From positions 1-64,000 of the forward strand of contig NZ_BOMG01000027.1 in NCBI RefSeq assembly GCF_016862075.1: a DNA stretch of 64,000 bases. Direction: 5' to 3'. Every line of letters begins with the position of its first letter. Position 1 is the first letter of the stretch. The translations under genes were made by a program, and so were the position numbers. The DNA is from Actinoplanes couchii. GTDB taxonomy: Bacteria; Actinomycetota; Actinomycetes; Mycobacteriales; Micromonosporaceae. Below are positions 45,435 through 54,036 of this stretch, piece by piece. Under the pieces are notes generated by a model. That model worked only from the letters and a program-made list of their open reading frames with translations, was not told the origin of the DNA and did no database searches.

Positions 45435-46432
45435 GGTGCCACTCCGAACACGCTGAGGCCCGTGGTCTCGGGCAGGCCGAACATGATGTTGGCGTTCTGC
45501 ACCGCCTGGCCGGCGGCGCCCTTGCCGAGGTTGTCGAGCGCGCTCACCACGATGATGCGGCCCGAGTCGATGTCGACGGTTGCCTGCAGGTGGCAGGAGT
45601 TGGAACCGGACGTGGCGGCGGTGTGCGGCCACGAGCCCTCCGGCAGCACGTGCACGAACGGGTCGGTGGCGTAGGCCGCCTGCAGCGCCTCGCGCGGGTC
45701 GCCGCCGTTGAGCCGGCGGGCCGTCACCGTCGCCAGGATGCCGCGTGGCATCGGCGCCAGGATCGGCGTCATCGACAGCGTGGCCGCGCCGGTGGCCTGC
45801 TTGATCTCGGCGACGTGCTGGTGGGCGCCGACCTTGTAGGGCGAGAGGTCACCCATGATCTCGCTGGCCAGCAGGTTCACCTTGGCGTTGCGGCCGGCGC
45901 CGGAGGTGCCGGAGCTGGCGACGACCACCACGTCCTCCGGGTCGGCGACACCGGCGGCGATCAGCGGCGCGAGGGCCAGGATGATGGTCGCGGCGTAACA
46001 CCCGGTGTTGGCCACCCGGTCGGAGGCGGCGATCGCCTCGCGCGCGCCGGGCAGCTCGGGTAGCCCGTAGGTCCAGGTGCCGGCGTGGCCCCCGCCGTAG
46101 TAACGCGTCCACTGCTCGGCGCTCTCCAGCCGGAAGTCGGCGCCCAGGTCGACGACCCGGATGCCCGGCGTGAGCTGGGCCGCCAGCGCCCCGGACTGCC
46201 CGTGCGGCAGCGCGAGGAACACCAGGTCGGCGTCGCTCAGCGTGGCCGCGTCGGTGCTGCCCAGTGTCAGATCGAGCCCGGCCAGCTGCGGGTGCACCGC
46301 GCTGACCCGGGAGCCTGCCTGGCTGTGCGCGGTCGCCGCCACCAGGTCGAACTCGGGGTGACCGGCGATCAGGCGCAGCAGCTCACCGCCCGCATAACCA
46401 CTGGCTCCCGCAACCGCGACCCGGATGCCCAT
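45431..46432 (-). CDS. argC: N-acetyl-gamma-glutamyl-phosphate reductase
   Basis: NADPH-dependent reductase, 333 residues, first gene of the arginine chain. The dinucleotide motif [14 protein letters not shown] is at residues 9-22. The catalytic cysteine is in [18 protein letters not shown] and [10 protein letters not shown] are conserved. ATG 46432 has GGAGG 3-8 bases before it. An ARG-box-like palindrome stands 25 bases upstream of the start. Confidence 0.95.
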   Translation of the reverse strand: MGIRVAVAGASGYAGGELLRLIAGHPEFDLVAATAHSQAGSRVSAVHPQLAGLDLTLGSTDAATLSDADLVFLALPHGQSGALAAQLTPGIRVVDLGADFRLESAEQWTRYYGGGHAGTWTYGLPELPGAREAIAASDRVANTGCYAATIILALAPLIAAGVADPEDVVVVASSGTSGAGRNAKVNLLASEIMGDLSPYKVGAHQHVAEIKQATGAATLSMTPILAPMPRGILATVTARRLNGGDPREALQAAYATDPFVHVLPEGSWPHTAATSGSNSCHLQATVDIDSGRIIVVSALDNLGKGAAGQAVQNANIMFGLPETTGLSVFGVAP

Positions 46433-46456
46433 GACCTCCGCCGCCTTCCCGTGTCC

Positions 46457-46468
46457 GCATGAATATGC
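46457..46468. promoter_or_regulatory. ARG box upstream of argC
   Basis: GCATGAATATGC is a perfect GCAT/ATGC inverted repeat with AATA-like centre, matching the known style of actinobacterial ArgR boxes. It lies 25-36 bases before the argC start. A weaker half-like element (CTCGCATAG) follows at about 46483-46491, giving a possible tandem box. Confidence 0.75.
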
Positions 46469-46509
46469 AAACCACCGTATCAACTCGCATAGTTCGGGGC
46501 AACAACGAA

Positions 46510-46540
46510 ACACCCCGTCCCGCATCGCGGAACGGGGTGT
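46510..46540 (-). terminator. Terminator of the gene at 46563-47069
   Basis: ACACCCCGT (46510-46518) pairs with ACGGGGTGT (46532-46540), with inner CGC/GCG pairing around ATC. It lies 20 bases past the stop of the minus-strand gene upstream and separates it from the argC promoter. Confidence 0.8.
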
Positions 46541-46562
46541 CCTGCCCTGCTGAATAAAATGG

Positions 46563-47069
46563 TCAGCGCGTGGTGGCCCAGATGTTCCAGGCCTCCAGCC
46601 AATCATCCTGAGCGGCCGCGATGGCCTGGATCCGGGCGAAGTCGACGGGCCGCAGACCCTGCTGCCGATGCCAGGCGGCCTGGGCCGGACTGCTCGGCAC
46701 GGCCGGCCCCAGACCGGTCCAGTAGAGCAGCGTCTCGGCGATGGCCCGCTCCCGCAGCACCGGATCGGCCCGGAACCACTCGGCCTCCCGGTCCAGCCGG
46801 GTCAGCTGGTCGAGCAGGGCTTGCACGGTCCGCCGGGCATCGGTCTCGGACTCCTCGGCCAGATCCATCTGCCGCCGGACCGCGTCGTTCCACAGGCCGG
46901 TCCAGCCGCGCGGGAGCTGCGGCCGGGGACCGCCCTCGACCTGCCAGTCGGCGTGGCCACGGGAGCTGCGGAGCACGCTGTGGACCAGGCGCACGTGGGG
47001 TTCGCCGGCCACCGGGCCGTCGTCGGGAGGCGGCACGGGATCGGCGGGGACTATGCGATCGGACTCCAT
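46563..47069 (-). CDS. Hypothetical protein
   Basis: A 168-residue soluble protein from ATG 47069. An acidic, proline-rich start (VPADPVPPPDDGPVAGEP) is followed by a mostly helical body: WNDAVRRQMDLAEESETDARRT, LLDQLTRLDREAEWFRADPVLRERAIAE, then WTGLGPAVPSSPAQAAWHRQQGL. Several tryptophans are spaced in the second half. I do not recognise the family. The frame extends upstream but without coding character. It stands between the ergothioneine and arginine genes with its own terminator. Confidence 0.6.
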   Translation of the reverse strand: MESDRIVPADPVPPPDDGPVAGEPHVRLVHSVLRSSRGHADWQVEGGPRPQLPRGWTGLWNDAVRRQMDLAEESETDARRTVQALLDQLTRLDREAEWFRADPVLRERAIAETLLYWTGLGPAVPSSPAQAAWHRQQGLRPVDFARIQAIAAAQDDWLEAWNIWATTR

Positions 47070-47190
47070 GAGGCACCCCCTCGTTCGATGCCTTACACAG
47101 TCCCCGAAGAGACTCCCGCGCGGAACTCCCCCGAGCCTGTGAAGGCCGTGTGACCTGGCGCCCGCACGGCTCGGCCCGTGCCGGTGCCAG

Positions 47191-47217
47191 CGGTCCACCG
47201 GCTGAACCGGTGGACCG
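47191..47217 (-). terminator. Terminator of egtD
   Basis: CGGTCCACCGG (47191-47201) pairs with CCGGTGGACCG (47207-47217), loop CTGAA. It lies about 85 bases beyond the egtD stop on the minus strand. The remaining gap 47070-47302 contains no clear gene or promoter. Confidence 0.75.
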
Positions 47218-47302
47218 TCCCCGCGCGAGGATCGCCGCGGGGCGATGTCTGACACCGCAAGAAAAGCACGGAGCGACAACCGTCACGTCGTCGAGGGTCG
47301 GG

Positions 47303-48274
47303 TCAGGCGCCCGGCCGGCCCGCCTGGGCCAGGGTCACCGAGAACCATCCGGCCGGATCGGTCCAGAAGTGCCGGGTGGTGAATCCGGCGGCGGCCAGCT
47401 CGGCGGCCAGCCCTTCCCGGCGGAACTTGGCCGAGGTCTCGGTGTGCAGTTCCTCCCCGGCGGCGAAGGTGACGTCCAGCGACAGCGCCGGGATGACGAC
47501 CCGCTGCTCGCTCAGCGCGCGCAGCCGCATCTCGATCCACTCGTGCTCCGGATCCCAGCGGGCGACGTGCTGGAACGCCGACGGGTCGAAGTCCGCGCCC
47601 AGCTCGCGGTTGATCACGTGCAGGACGTTGCGGTTGAACTCGGCGGTGACCCCGGCCGCGTCGTCGTACGCCGGCACCAGCACCGCCGGGTCCTTGACCA
47701 GGTCGGCGCCGATCAGCAGCCACTCGCCCTCGTGCAGCACCGAACGCAGCGCGCCGAGGAACCCGGCGCGCTCGCCGGGGACCAGGTTGCCGAGGGTGCC
47801 GCCGAGGAAGGCGATCAGGCGGTTGTCGCCGTCCGGCAGGTGCCGCAGGTGCCGGGTCATGTCGCCGACCACACCGCGGACGCTGAGCCCCGGATAGGCG
47901 GCGGTCAGCGACTCGACCGCGGCGGACAGCGCGGACGCGGAGACGTCCAGCGGCACGAACGAGCCGAGCGTCCCGTGCCCGAGCAGCGCGTCCAGCAGCA
48001 GACGGGTCTTCTCCGAGGAGCCGGAGCCGATCTCGATCAGGGTCTTGGCCTCGGTGATCCGGGCGATCTCGGCGGCCCGCTGATCGAGGATCGAGCGTTC
48101 GGTACGGGTCGGGTAGTACTCCGGCAGGCGGGTGATCTCCTCGAACAGGTCACTGCCGCGGGCGTCGTAGAAGTACTTGGGTGAGGTCCGGCGCGGGTCG
48201 GCGGTGAAGCCCGCGCGCACGTCGGCGCGCAGTTCCCGGGCCAGGTCGGCCTCGTCGAGATGGACGTCGAGCAC
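47303..48274 (-). CDS. egtD: L-histidine N-alpha-methyltransferase
   Basis: SAM-dependent enzyme that trimethylates histidine to hercynine, first step of ergothioneine synthesis. 323 residues. SPKYFYDARGSDLFEEITRLPEYYPTR is the conserved N-terminal region; the SAM loop is EIGSGSSEKTRLLL; FLGGTLGN and LLIGADLVKDPAVL follow. The substrate tyrosine/histidine pocket residues lie in the YDDAAGVTAEFNRNVL stretch. GTG start 48274. Last gene of egtABCD, 9 bases after egtC. Confidence 0.95.
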   Translation of the reverse strand: MLDVHLDEADLARELRADVRAGFTADPRRTSPKYFYDARGSDLFEEITRLPEYYPTRTERSILDQRAAEIARITEAKTLIEIGSGSSEKTRLLLDALLGHGTLGSFVPLDVSASALSAAVESLTAAYPGLSVRGVVGDMTRHLRHLPDGDNRLIAFLGGTLGNLVPGERAGFLGALRSVLHEGEWLLIGADLVKDPAVLVPAYDDAAGVTAEFNRNVLHVINRELGADFDPSAFQHVARWDPEHEWIEMRLRALSEQRVVIPALSLDVTFAAGEELHTETSAKFRREGLAAELAAAGFTTRHFWTDPAGWFSVTLAQAGRPGA

Positions 48275-48283
48275 GGTGTCTCC

Positions 48284-49033
48284 CTACGTCGAGAGGAGCG
48301 GGATGATCTCGACCTCGGTGGCGGTCGCGGTCACCAGCCGGTGGTCCGGGACGGCCTGCCATGCCGCCGAGGTGTCGAGCGGTTCCGAGCTGATCAGGGT
48401 GGAGTCACGGCCGGGCCGTACGGACAGCGAGTGCCCCACGGTGGTGGCGACCATCTGGCGCCCGTCGGTGAGCAGCAGGTTGAGACGGGAGCCGGGCGCC
48501 ACGTCCACCAGGTCGGTGACCACGCCGGCCACCGCCTTGGCGGCGGACTGACCGGAGCGCAGCCGACCTCGTACCAGCGCCCAGAGAATCGCCGAGTCGG
48601 TGGGCGCGTCGAGCGTGAGCAGGTCGTCGACCGGGAGGTCACGGGCCAGCGCGGCGACGGCCGAAGGCCAGCCGCGGATCACGCCGTTGTGACTGAACAG
48701 CCAGCGCCCGTCGGTGAACGGCGCGGCGGCCGTCTCCACCACCGGCATGCCCACCGTCGCCGAGCGGATCGCGGCCAGCACCGCCCCCGACGAGGTCACC
48801 CCGGCGAGGACGGGCAGCGTGGTGTCGGTCCAGATCGGCATGGCACTGCGGTGCCGGACCGGAGCCTCGGCGCCGGGTGGCCACCACCCGGCGCCGAACC
48901 CGTCCGCGTTGATCGTGCCGCCGCCGCGCATGTCCCGCGGCGCCCACGCCTGCGTGGCCAGCGAGTGCGGAGGATCGAAGAGCAGCGACCGCAGCGGTAC
49001 GGGTGGACCGAGGTACCCGAGGTGACGGCACAT
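48284..49033 (-). CDS. egtC: Gamma-glutamyl-hercynylcysteine sulfoxide hydrolase
   Basis: Class II glutamine-amidotransferase-fold hydrolase, 249 residues, removing glutamate from the EgtB product. Begins MCRHLGYLG, so Cys2 becomes the N-terminal nucleophile. INADGFGAGWW and FSHNGVIRGW (with the conserved Asn) are class II hallmarks; DSAILWALV follows. Its ATG shares one base with the egtB stop (TGATG at 49035-49031), an exact coupling. Confidence 0.94.
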   Translation of the reverse strand: MCRHLGYLGPPVPLRSLLFDPPHSLATQAWAPRDMRGGGTINADGFGAGWWPPGAEAPVRHRSAMPIWTDTTLPVLAGVTSSGAVLAAIRSATVGMPVVETAAAPFTDGRWLFSHNGVIRGWPSAVAALARDLPVDDLLTLDAPTDSAILWALVRGRLRSGQSAAKAVAGVVTDLVDVAPGSRLNLLLTDGRQMVATTVGHSLSVRPGRDSTLISSEPLDTSAAWQAVPDHRLVTATATEVEIIPLLST

Positions 49034-50328
49034 CAGCTCGCGTCCCGCGCACAGCGGAAGCCGCTGAAGATCTGCCGGCGGATCGGGTGGTCCCAGTTGC
49101 GGAACGTGGACCGGACCGCGGCCGTGTCGGTGCCGAACGAGCCCCCGCGCAGCATCCGGTAGTCGCCGCCGAAGAACACCTCGGAGTATTCCCGGTACGG
49201 GAACGCGGCGAATCCGGGATAGGGCTCGAACCCGGACGACACCCACTCCCAGACGTCGCCGATCAGCTGGTGCACGCCGAGCGGGGAGGCCCCGGCCGGG
49301 TAGGCGCCGACCGGTGCCGGGGCGAGATGCCGCTGCCCCAGGTTGGCGTGCTCGGGGCCGGGCGGGTCGTCACCCCACGGGAACCGGCGGGAGCGGCCGG
49401 TCGCCGGATCCCAGCGGGCCGCCTTCTCCCACTCGGCCTCGGTGGGCAGGCGTTTCCCGGCCCACGCGGCGTAGGCCTCGGCCTCGAAGTAGCAGACGTG
49501 CACGACCGGTTCGGCCGGGTCGATCGGTTCGATCCGGCCGAACCGCCGGTACTGCCAGCCGTCCTGGTCGCGCAGCCAGTGCAGCGGCGCCTCCAGACCG
49601 GCCGACTGCCGGTGGGCCCAGCCGCGCTCGCTCCACCAGCGCTCGTCGTCGTAACCGCCGGCATCCATGAAGGCCAGGTAGTCACCGTTGGTCACCGGGG
49701 CGGCGTCGATCCAGAACGCCGGCACGTCCACCCGGTGTGCGGAGCGTTCGTTGTCCAGGGCCCAGGGCTCGGTGTCCGTACCCATGGTGAAGGTCCCGCC
49801 CTTGATCAGGATCTCCCCGGCCGGGATCGCGACCGCGGGTGGCGGCGGTGGCGCGTGCAGCACCGGCGCACCGGTGCGGAGCTGGTGGGTCGCCAGCATC
49901 GTCTCGTCGTGCTGCTGCTCGTGCTGCAGGATCATGCCGAAGGCGAAACCGCCGTCGACCAGGCGCTCCGACGAGTCGAACCGGACCCGGTCCAGCACGT
50001 CGAACACCTTGTCCCGGACCTGACCGACGTAGGCGCGGGCCTCGGCCGGCTTCAGCAGCGGCAGGGCCGGGCGGTCCCGGCGGGCGTGTTTGAACGCGTC
50101 GTACAGCTCGTCGATGTCGTGGCGCACCGGATCCCGGCCGCCGACGTCCCGGACCAGCCACAACTCCTCCTGGTTGCCGACGTGCGCCAGGTCCCAGACC
50201 AGCGGTGACATCAGCGGGGAGTGCTGCCGGGTCAGATCGTCGTCGTCGACCGTCTCGGTGAGCAGCGCGGTCCGGGTCCGGGTTCGCTCCAGTTCGGCGG
50301 CGATGGTAAGCCGCAGGTCCTGGGTCAT
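49033..50328 (-). CDS. egtB: Hercynine oxygenase (sulfoxide synthase)
   Basis: Non-heme iron enzyme, 431 residues, that joins hercynine to gamma-glutamylcysteine (or cysteine) through a C-S bond and sulfoxide. The N-terminal DinB-like half carries His49 (WDLAHVGNQEE) and the iron motif H-x3-H-x-E at His136, His140, Glu142 (ILQHEQQHDETML). The C-terminal FGE-sulfatase-like half includes GGTFTMGTDTEPWALDNERSAH, RLPTEAEWEKAARWD and MLRGGSFGTD. Because egtA is present, gamma-glutamylcysteine is the expected sulfur donor. Start ATG 50328 overlaps egtA by 4 bases. Confidence 0.95.
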   Translation of the reverse strand: MTQDLRLTIAAELERTRTRTALLTETVDDDDLTRQHSPLMSPLVWDLAHVGNQEELWLVRDVGGRDPVRHDIDELYDAFKHARRDRPALPLLKPAEARAYVGQVRDKVFDVLDRVRFDSSERLVDGGFAFGMILQHEQQHDETMLATHQLRTGAPVLHAPPPPPAVAIPAGEILIKGGTFTMGTDTEPWALDNERSAHRVDVPAFWIDAAPVTNGDYLAFMDAGGYDDERWWSERGWAHRQSAGLEAPLHWLRDQDGWQYRRFGRIEPIDPAEPVVHVCYFEAEAYAAWAGKRLPTEAEWEKAARWDPATGRSRRFPWGDDPPGPEHANLGQRHLAPAPVGAYPAGASPLGVHQLIGDVWEWVSSGFEPYPGFAAFPYREYSEVFFGGDYRMLRGGSFGTDTAAVRSTFRNWDHPIRRQIFSGFRCARDAS

Positions 50329-51503
50329 GCGGGGATCCCCATTCGGGTCGAGACGCCGAGACGGCGCGCGAGGATGTCGCTGACGGTGGCCCGGACCTCC
50401 GGCGGGAGCCCGGTCCGGTGCAGGTGATGACAGGCGAGTTCGGCCAGGGCCAGGGCGGAGTCGTGCACCTCGCGGTCGGCGAGCCCGGACCGGGCCGCCT
50501 GACTCCACCGGCCGGCCGCCGGAGCGGCCAGGTCCCGGGCCCGGTCAGTGAGGGTGTCGTCGGCGAGCAGCGTGACGATCACCGCGGCCGGGGCGATCCA
50601 CTCGCCGGGTGGCTGGGTGTCCAGGTAACGGACCTCCAGATAGCCCCGTGGGCGTACCGGCGGGAAGAGGGTGCCCAGGTGGTAGTCCAGGTCGCCGATC
50701 GTGGGCGAGCCCTGGGCGATCCAGTCCCGGAACGTCATTCCGCGGGGCGCGTCCCAGTTCCCGTCCGGCCGCCGGATGCAGAGCAGTGGGGCGTCCACGG
50801 CGTACTCCGCCCAGCTCAGGGCCGGGTCGTCGGTCTGCGGGACCGGATCGGTGCGGTGGGTGTCGATGCCGTACCAGGCGGCCATCCGGGCCGAGGCCCA
50901 GCCGTCGCGTGGCGAATTGGCGAACAGGGCCAGCAGCGGCGGCCCGATCTCGTTCAGTGCGGCCCAGCGAGCCGGCAACTGGTTGCTCTCCCCCGCGTCG
51001 AGGCAGACCTGGAAACCGGCGGTGCCGCCCATCATGGTGCGGCCGGCCTGGTTGAAGATGCGTTCCATGGCCGCGTAGCGGGGGGTGTCGAGGATCCGGC
51101 GGGGTTCCCGGTGCGGGTCGAGGGCCCGCTCGCCCATCTCGATTCCGGCTCGTCTCAGCAGGCCGGCGAGGACTTGCTGGTCCGCGGTGACCGCGGTGTG
51201 CAACTCGGTCAGGGAACCCGCCGGGGCCGAGGAGATCTCGACCTGGCCACCGGGTTCGACGGTGACGGCGCCGCCGCCGGGCAGCGGCACCGGATGCGGA
51301 TTGCCGAGAGTGACCGGGGCGTGTGCCCCGAGCGCCTCGGCCAGCTCACCGGGCCGCAGGTACGCGGACGGGTCAGCGGTGCGGTGGGTGGTCCACTCCA
51401 GTTCGGCGCCGACCGTGCGGGGCGGACCGGTCTTGAAGCAGATGCCACGTATGTGCTCGATCGCGTCAGCGGCCCTTCGCAGGACCTGATCAGCTGAACC
51501 CAT
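50325..51503 (-). CDS. egtA: Glutamate-cysteine ligase EgtA
   Basis: ATP-dependent ligase making gamma-glutamylcysteine for ergothioneine. 392 residues, GCS2-like. VGAELEWTTHR holds the glutamate-site acid. VTVEPGGQVEISSAPAGS and MMGGTAGFQVCLDAGES follow; GYLEVRYLDTQPPGEW is the C-terminal signature. ATG 51503 is preceded by GGGAG, better than the in-frame TTG at 51515. First gene of egtABCD. No egtE-like PLP lyase is in the window; the last step is encoded elsewhere or done by another lyase. Confidence 0.93.
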   Translation of the reverse strand: MGSADQVLRRAADAIEHIRGICFKTGPPRTVGAELEWTTHRTADPSAYLRPGELAEALGAHAPVTLGNPHPVPLPGGGAVTVEPGGQVEISSAPAGSLTELHTAVTADQQVLAGLLRRAGIEMGERALDPHREPRRILDTPRYAAMERIFNQAGRTMMGGTAGFQVCLDAGESNQLPARWAALNEIGPPLLALFANSPRDGWASARMAAWYGIDTHRTDPVPQTDDPALSWAEYAVDAPLLCIRRPDGNWDAPRGMTFRDWIAQGSPTIGDLDYHLGTLFPPVRPRGYLEVRYLDTQPPGEWIAPAAVIVTLLADDTLTDRARDLAAPAAGRWSQAARSGLADREVHDSALALAELACHHLHRTGLPPEVRATVSDILARRLGVSTRMGIPA

Positions 51504-51607
51504 GCTCTCCCTCAACTACCTAGGGTGATATATAGACTCCACTGAGTGCGGCTCCTCGACGACAGTACTCCGCGCCCGGCTGATTCGCCTCTTACCCGAG
51601 ATGAAAG

Positions 51608-51644
51608 TTCCGGAACCGGGACGGGGTGCCGGAACCGGTTCCGG
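51608..51644. promoter_or_regulatory. Pair of GGAACC palindromes upstream of the GH3 gene
   Basis: GTTCCGGAAC (51608-51617) and CCGGAACCGGTTCCGG (51629-51644) are both perfect palindromes. The second is built from two AACCGGTT-like arms around CG, the form of many LacI-family operators. Both stand 50-90 bases before the beta-glucosidase start. The egtA promoter would also be within this divergent 51504-51696 region; an AT-rich GATATATAG lies at about 51527-51535. Confidence 0.5.
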
Positions 51645-51696
51645 ACTGGAAGACTCCTCACCGTTCGTTCATCTTCACCGCCCTCGGGAGAAGCGC

Positions 51697-53928
51697 ATGC
51701 CCTTGCCATATCAGGACCCCACGCTGGACGTATCGGCACGTGTGGAGGACCTGCTGGGCCGGATGACGCTGCCCGAGAAGGTCGGCCAGATGTTGCAACT
51801 CGACGCCCGGCTCGACCTGCCCGAGATCGTCCTCGGCAAGCTCGCCGGATCGATCCTGCACACCTCCCCGCCGAAACTCGTCGAAGCCGCCGAACTGGTC
51901 GCCCGGACCCGGCTGCGGATCCCGCTGATCACCGCCGAGGACTGCATCCACGGCCACGCCTTCTGGCCCGGCGCCACCGTCTTCCCCACCCAGCTCGCGA
52001 TGGCCGCCACCTGGGATCCCGCCCTGGTCGAGCAGGTCGGCCGGGCCACCGCCGTGGAAGCCTCCGCCACCGGCGTGCACTGGACCTTCTCCCCCGTCCT
52101 CTGCATCGCCCGCGACCTGCGCTGGGGACGAGTCGACGAGACGTTCGGCGAAGACCCGTACCTGATCTCCGAACTCGGCGCCGCCATGATCCGCGGCTAC
52201 CAGGGCGACGGCCTCACCGACCCGACCGCGATCCTGGCCACCGCCAAACACTTCGCCGGCTACTCCGAGACCCAGGGCGGCCGGGACGCCAGCGAGGCCG
52301 ACATCAGCCGGCGCAAACTGCGCTCCTGGTTCCTGCCGCCGTTCGAACGCGCCGCCCGGGCGGGCTGCCGGGTCTTCATGCTCGGCTACCAGTCGATGGA
52401 CGGCGTGCCGATCACCGCCAACAAATGGCTGCTCAACGACGTGCTCAAGCAGGAGTGGGGCTTCACCGGCACCCTCGTCACCGACTGGGACAACGTCGGC
52501 CGGATGGTGTGGGAACAGAAGGTCTGCGCCGACCACGCCGAAGCCGCCACGGTCGCCGTCCAGGCCGGCAACGACCTGATCATGACGACGCCGGGGTTCT
52601 TCGAGGGCGCACAGGAAGCGGTCCGGCGGGGGTCACTGTCCGAGACCGAGATCGATGCGGCCGTACGGCGGATCCTGCGCCTGAAATTCGAACTCGGCCT
52701 GTTCGAGAACCCGCGCACCCCGGACGCCGAGCGGCAGCGGGAGGTCATCGGGTGCGCCTCGCACGCCGAGTTGAATCTCGAGGTCGCGCGCCGGTCCCTC
52801 GTACTGCTGCGCAATGAGGGTGTTCTACCTTTGACCTCACCCGGTCGCATCGCCCTCCTGGGGCCCAACGCCGACGACGTGTCCGCGCAGCTCGGGGACT
52901 GGGCCGGAGACTCCGGGCAGGTCGACTGGCTGCCGGAAGGGCACCCGCGCTCGCTGACCACCACCGTCCTCGACGGGCTCCGCGCGGCGCTGCCGGCCGG
53001 ATGGGAGCTGGACTTCGACCCGGCCGTCGAGATCGAACGGCTCGTGCCCGACCCCGAGGGCGAGACGTTCCCGGACGGGCAGCCCCGGCCGCCGATCTCG
53101 CAGGGCATCCCGGCCTCGCCCGGCCGCCTGGCCGCCGCCGCGGAACTCGCGGCCGCCGCCGACTACGCGATCGTCGTCGTCGGGGACACCGTCAACCTCA
53201 CCGGCGAAGGCAAGTCCACCGCCACCCTGGAACTGCAGGGCGGGCAGATCGCGCTGCTCGACGCGGTCGCCGCCACCGGCACGCCGATGATCGTGGTGCT
53301 CCTCGACGGCAAACCGCACGCCCTGCCGCCGTCCGCCCTCGGCGCCGCGGCGATCGTGCAGGCGTTCAACCCCGGCATGCGCGGTGGACAGGCCATCGCC
53401 GAACTGCTGTTCGGGATCATCGAACCGAGCGGGCGGATGCCGATCTCGGCCGCCCGGCACGCCGGGCAGCAGCCGATCTTCTACAACCAGGTGCGGGGGC
53501 AGCACGGGACGCGGTACGCCGACCTCAGCCAGGATCCGCTGTTCGCCTTCGGGGAAGGGCTCAGCTACACGACCGTGACCTATGACGGGCTCAGCATCGA
53601 GGAACCCGGCGTCGCGGTCGACGGGACGGTTCGGGCCACCGTGCGGCTCACCAACACCGGGAGCCGGGCTGCGCTGGAGACCGTACAGGTCTACGTCAGC
53701 GACCTGGTCACCAGCGTGACGTGGGCGAGCCGGGAGTTGAAGGCGTACCGGCAGGTGGTCGTCGCACCCGGCGAGAGTGTCACGGTCGAGCTCTCGGTGC
53801 CGGCCGCCGATTGCACCCTGGTCGACGCTTCGGCGACCCGTGTCGTCGAGGCCGGCGACTTCGAGCTGCTCGTCGGGCCGGACTCCCGGCCGTCGTCCCT
53901 GCTCTCCGCCAAGTTCCGGATCTCCTGA
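51697..53928 (+). CDS. Glycoside hydrolase family 3 beta-glucosidase, cytoplasmic
   Basis: A 743-residue retaining beta-glycosidase. GH3 N-terminal barrel with PLITAEDCIHGHAFWPGATVFPTQLAMAATWD-type substrate region, KHFAGY at 184-189 and the nucleophile Asp263 in TGTLVTDWDNV. The second alpha/beta domain has LVLLRNEGVLPLT and GPNADDVSAQLGDW; the C-terminal fibronectin-III-like domain has FAFGEGLSYTTVTYDGLSIEEP and VQVYVSD. No signal peptide, so it probably acts on imported disaccharides. ATG 51697 has GGGAG 6 bases upstream. Confidence 0.94.
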   Translation: MPLPYQDPTLDVSARVEDLLGRMTLPEKVGQMLQLDARLDLPEIVLGKLAGSILHTSPPKLVEAAELVARTRLRIPLITAEDCIHGHAFWPGATVFPTQLAMAATWDPALVEQVGRATAVEASATGVHWTFSPVLCIARDLRWGRVDETFGEDPYLISELGAAMIRGYQGDGLTDPTAILATAKHFAGYSETQGGRDASEADISRRKLRSWFLPPFERAARAGCRVFMLGYQSMDGVPITANKWLLNDVLKQEWGFTGTLVTDWDNVGRMVWEQKVCADHAEAATVAVQAGNDLIMTTPGFFEGAQEAVRRGSLSETEIDAAVRRILRLKFELGLFENPRTPDAERQREVIGCASHAELNLEVARRSLVLLRNEGVLPLTSPGRIALLGPNADDVSAQLGDWAGDSGQVDWLPEGHPRSLTTTVLDGLRAALPAGWELDFDPAVEIERLVPDPEGETFPDGQPRPPISQGIPASPGRLAAAAELAAAADYAIVVVGDTVNLTGEGKSTATLELQGGQIALLDAVAATGTPMIVVLLDGKPHALPPSALGAAAIVQAFNPGMRGGQAIAELLFGIIEPSGRMPISAARHAGQQPIFYNQVRGQHGTRYADLSQDPLFAFGEGLSYTTVTYDGLSIEEPGVAVDGTVRATVRLTNTGSRAALETVQVYVSDLVTSVTWASRELKAYRQVVVAPGESVTVELSVPAADCTLVDASATRVVEAGDFELLVGPDSRPSSLLSAKFRIS

Positions 53929-53976
53929 CGGGTTACCTGTCCTGGATCTCCTCACCGCCGGCCGGTCCTGGATCTC

Positions 53977-54036
53977 CTTACGGCTGCGGGCGTCGTGGTT
54001 CGCTTCTTACGGCTGCGGCGTCGTCGTCGTTCGCTT
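53977..54036. repeat. Two 29-31-bp direct repeats over the GNAT 3' end
   Basis: CTTACGGCTGCGGGCGTCGT (from 53977) recurs from 54006 as CTTACGGCTGCGGCGTCGTC with an added triplet. A second pair, TCCTGGATCTCCT, occurs at 53939-53951 and 53966-53978. The GNAT stop at 54009-54007 lies in the second copy. A small slippage duplication. Confidence 0.65.

Noticed and set aside
50325..51515. TTG 51515 as the egtA start
   Set aside because: ATG 51503 has a GGGAG ribosome site directly upstream; TTG would overlap that site.
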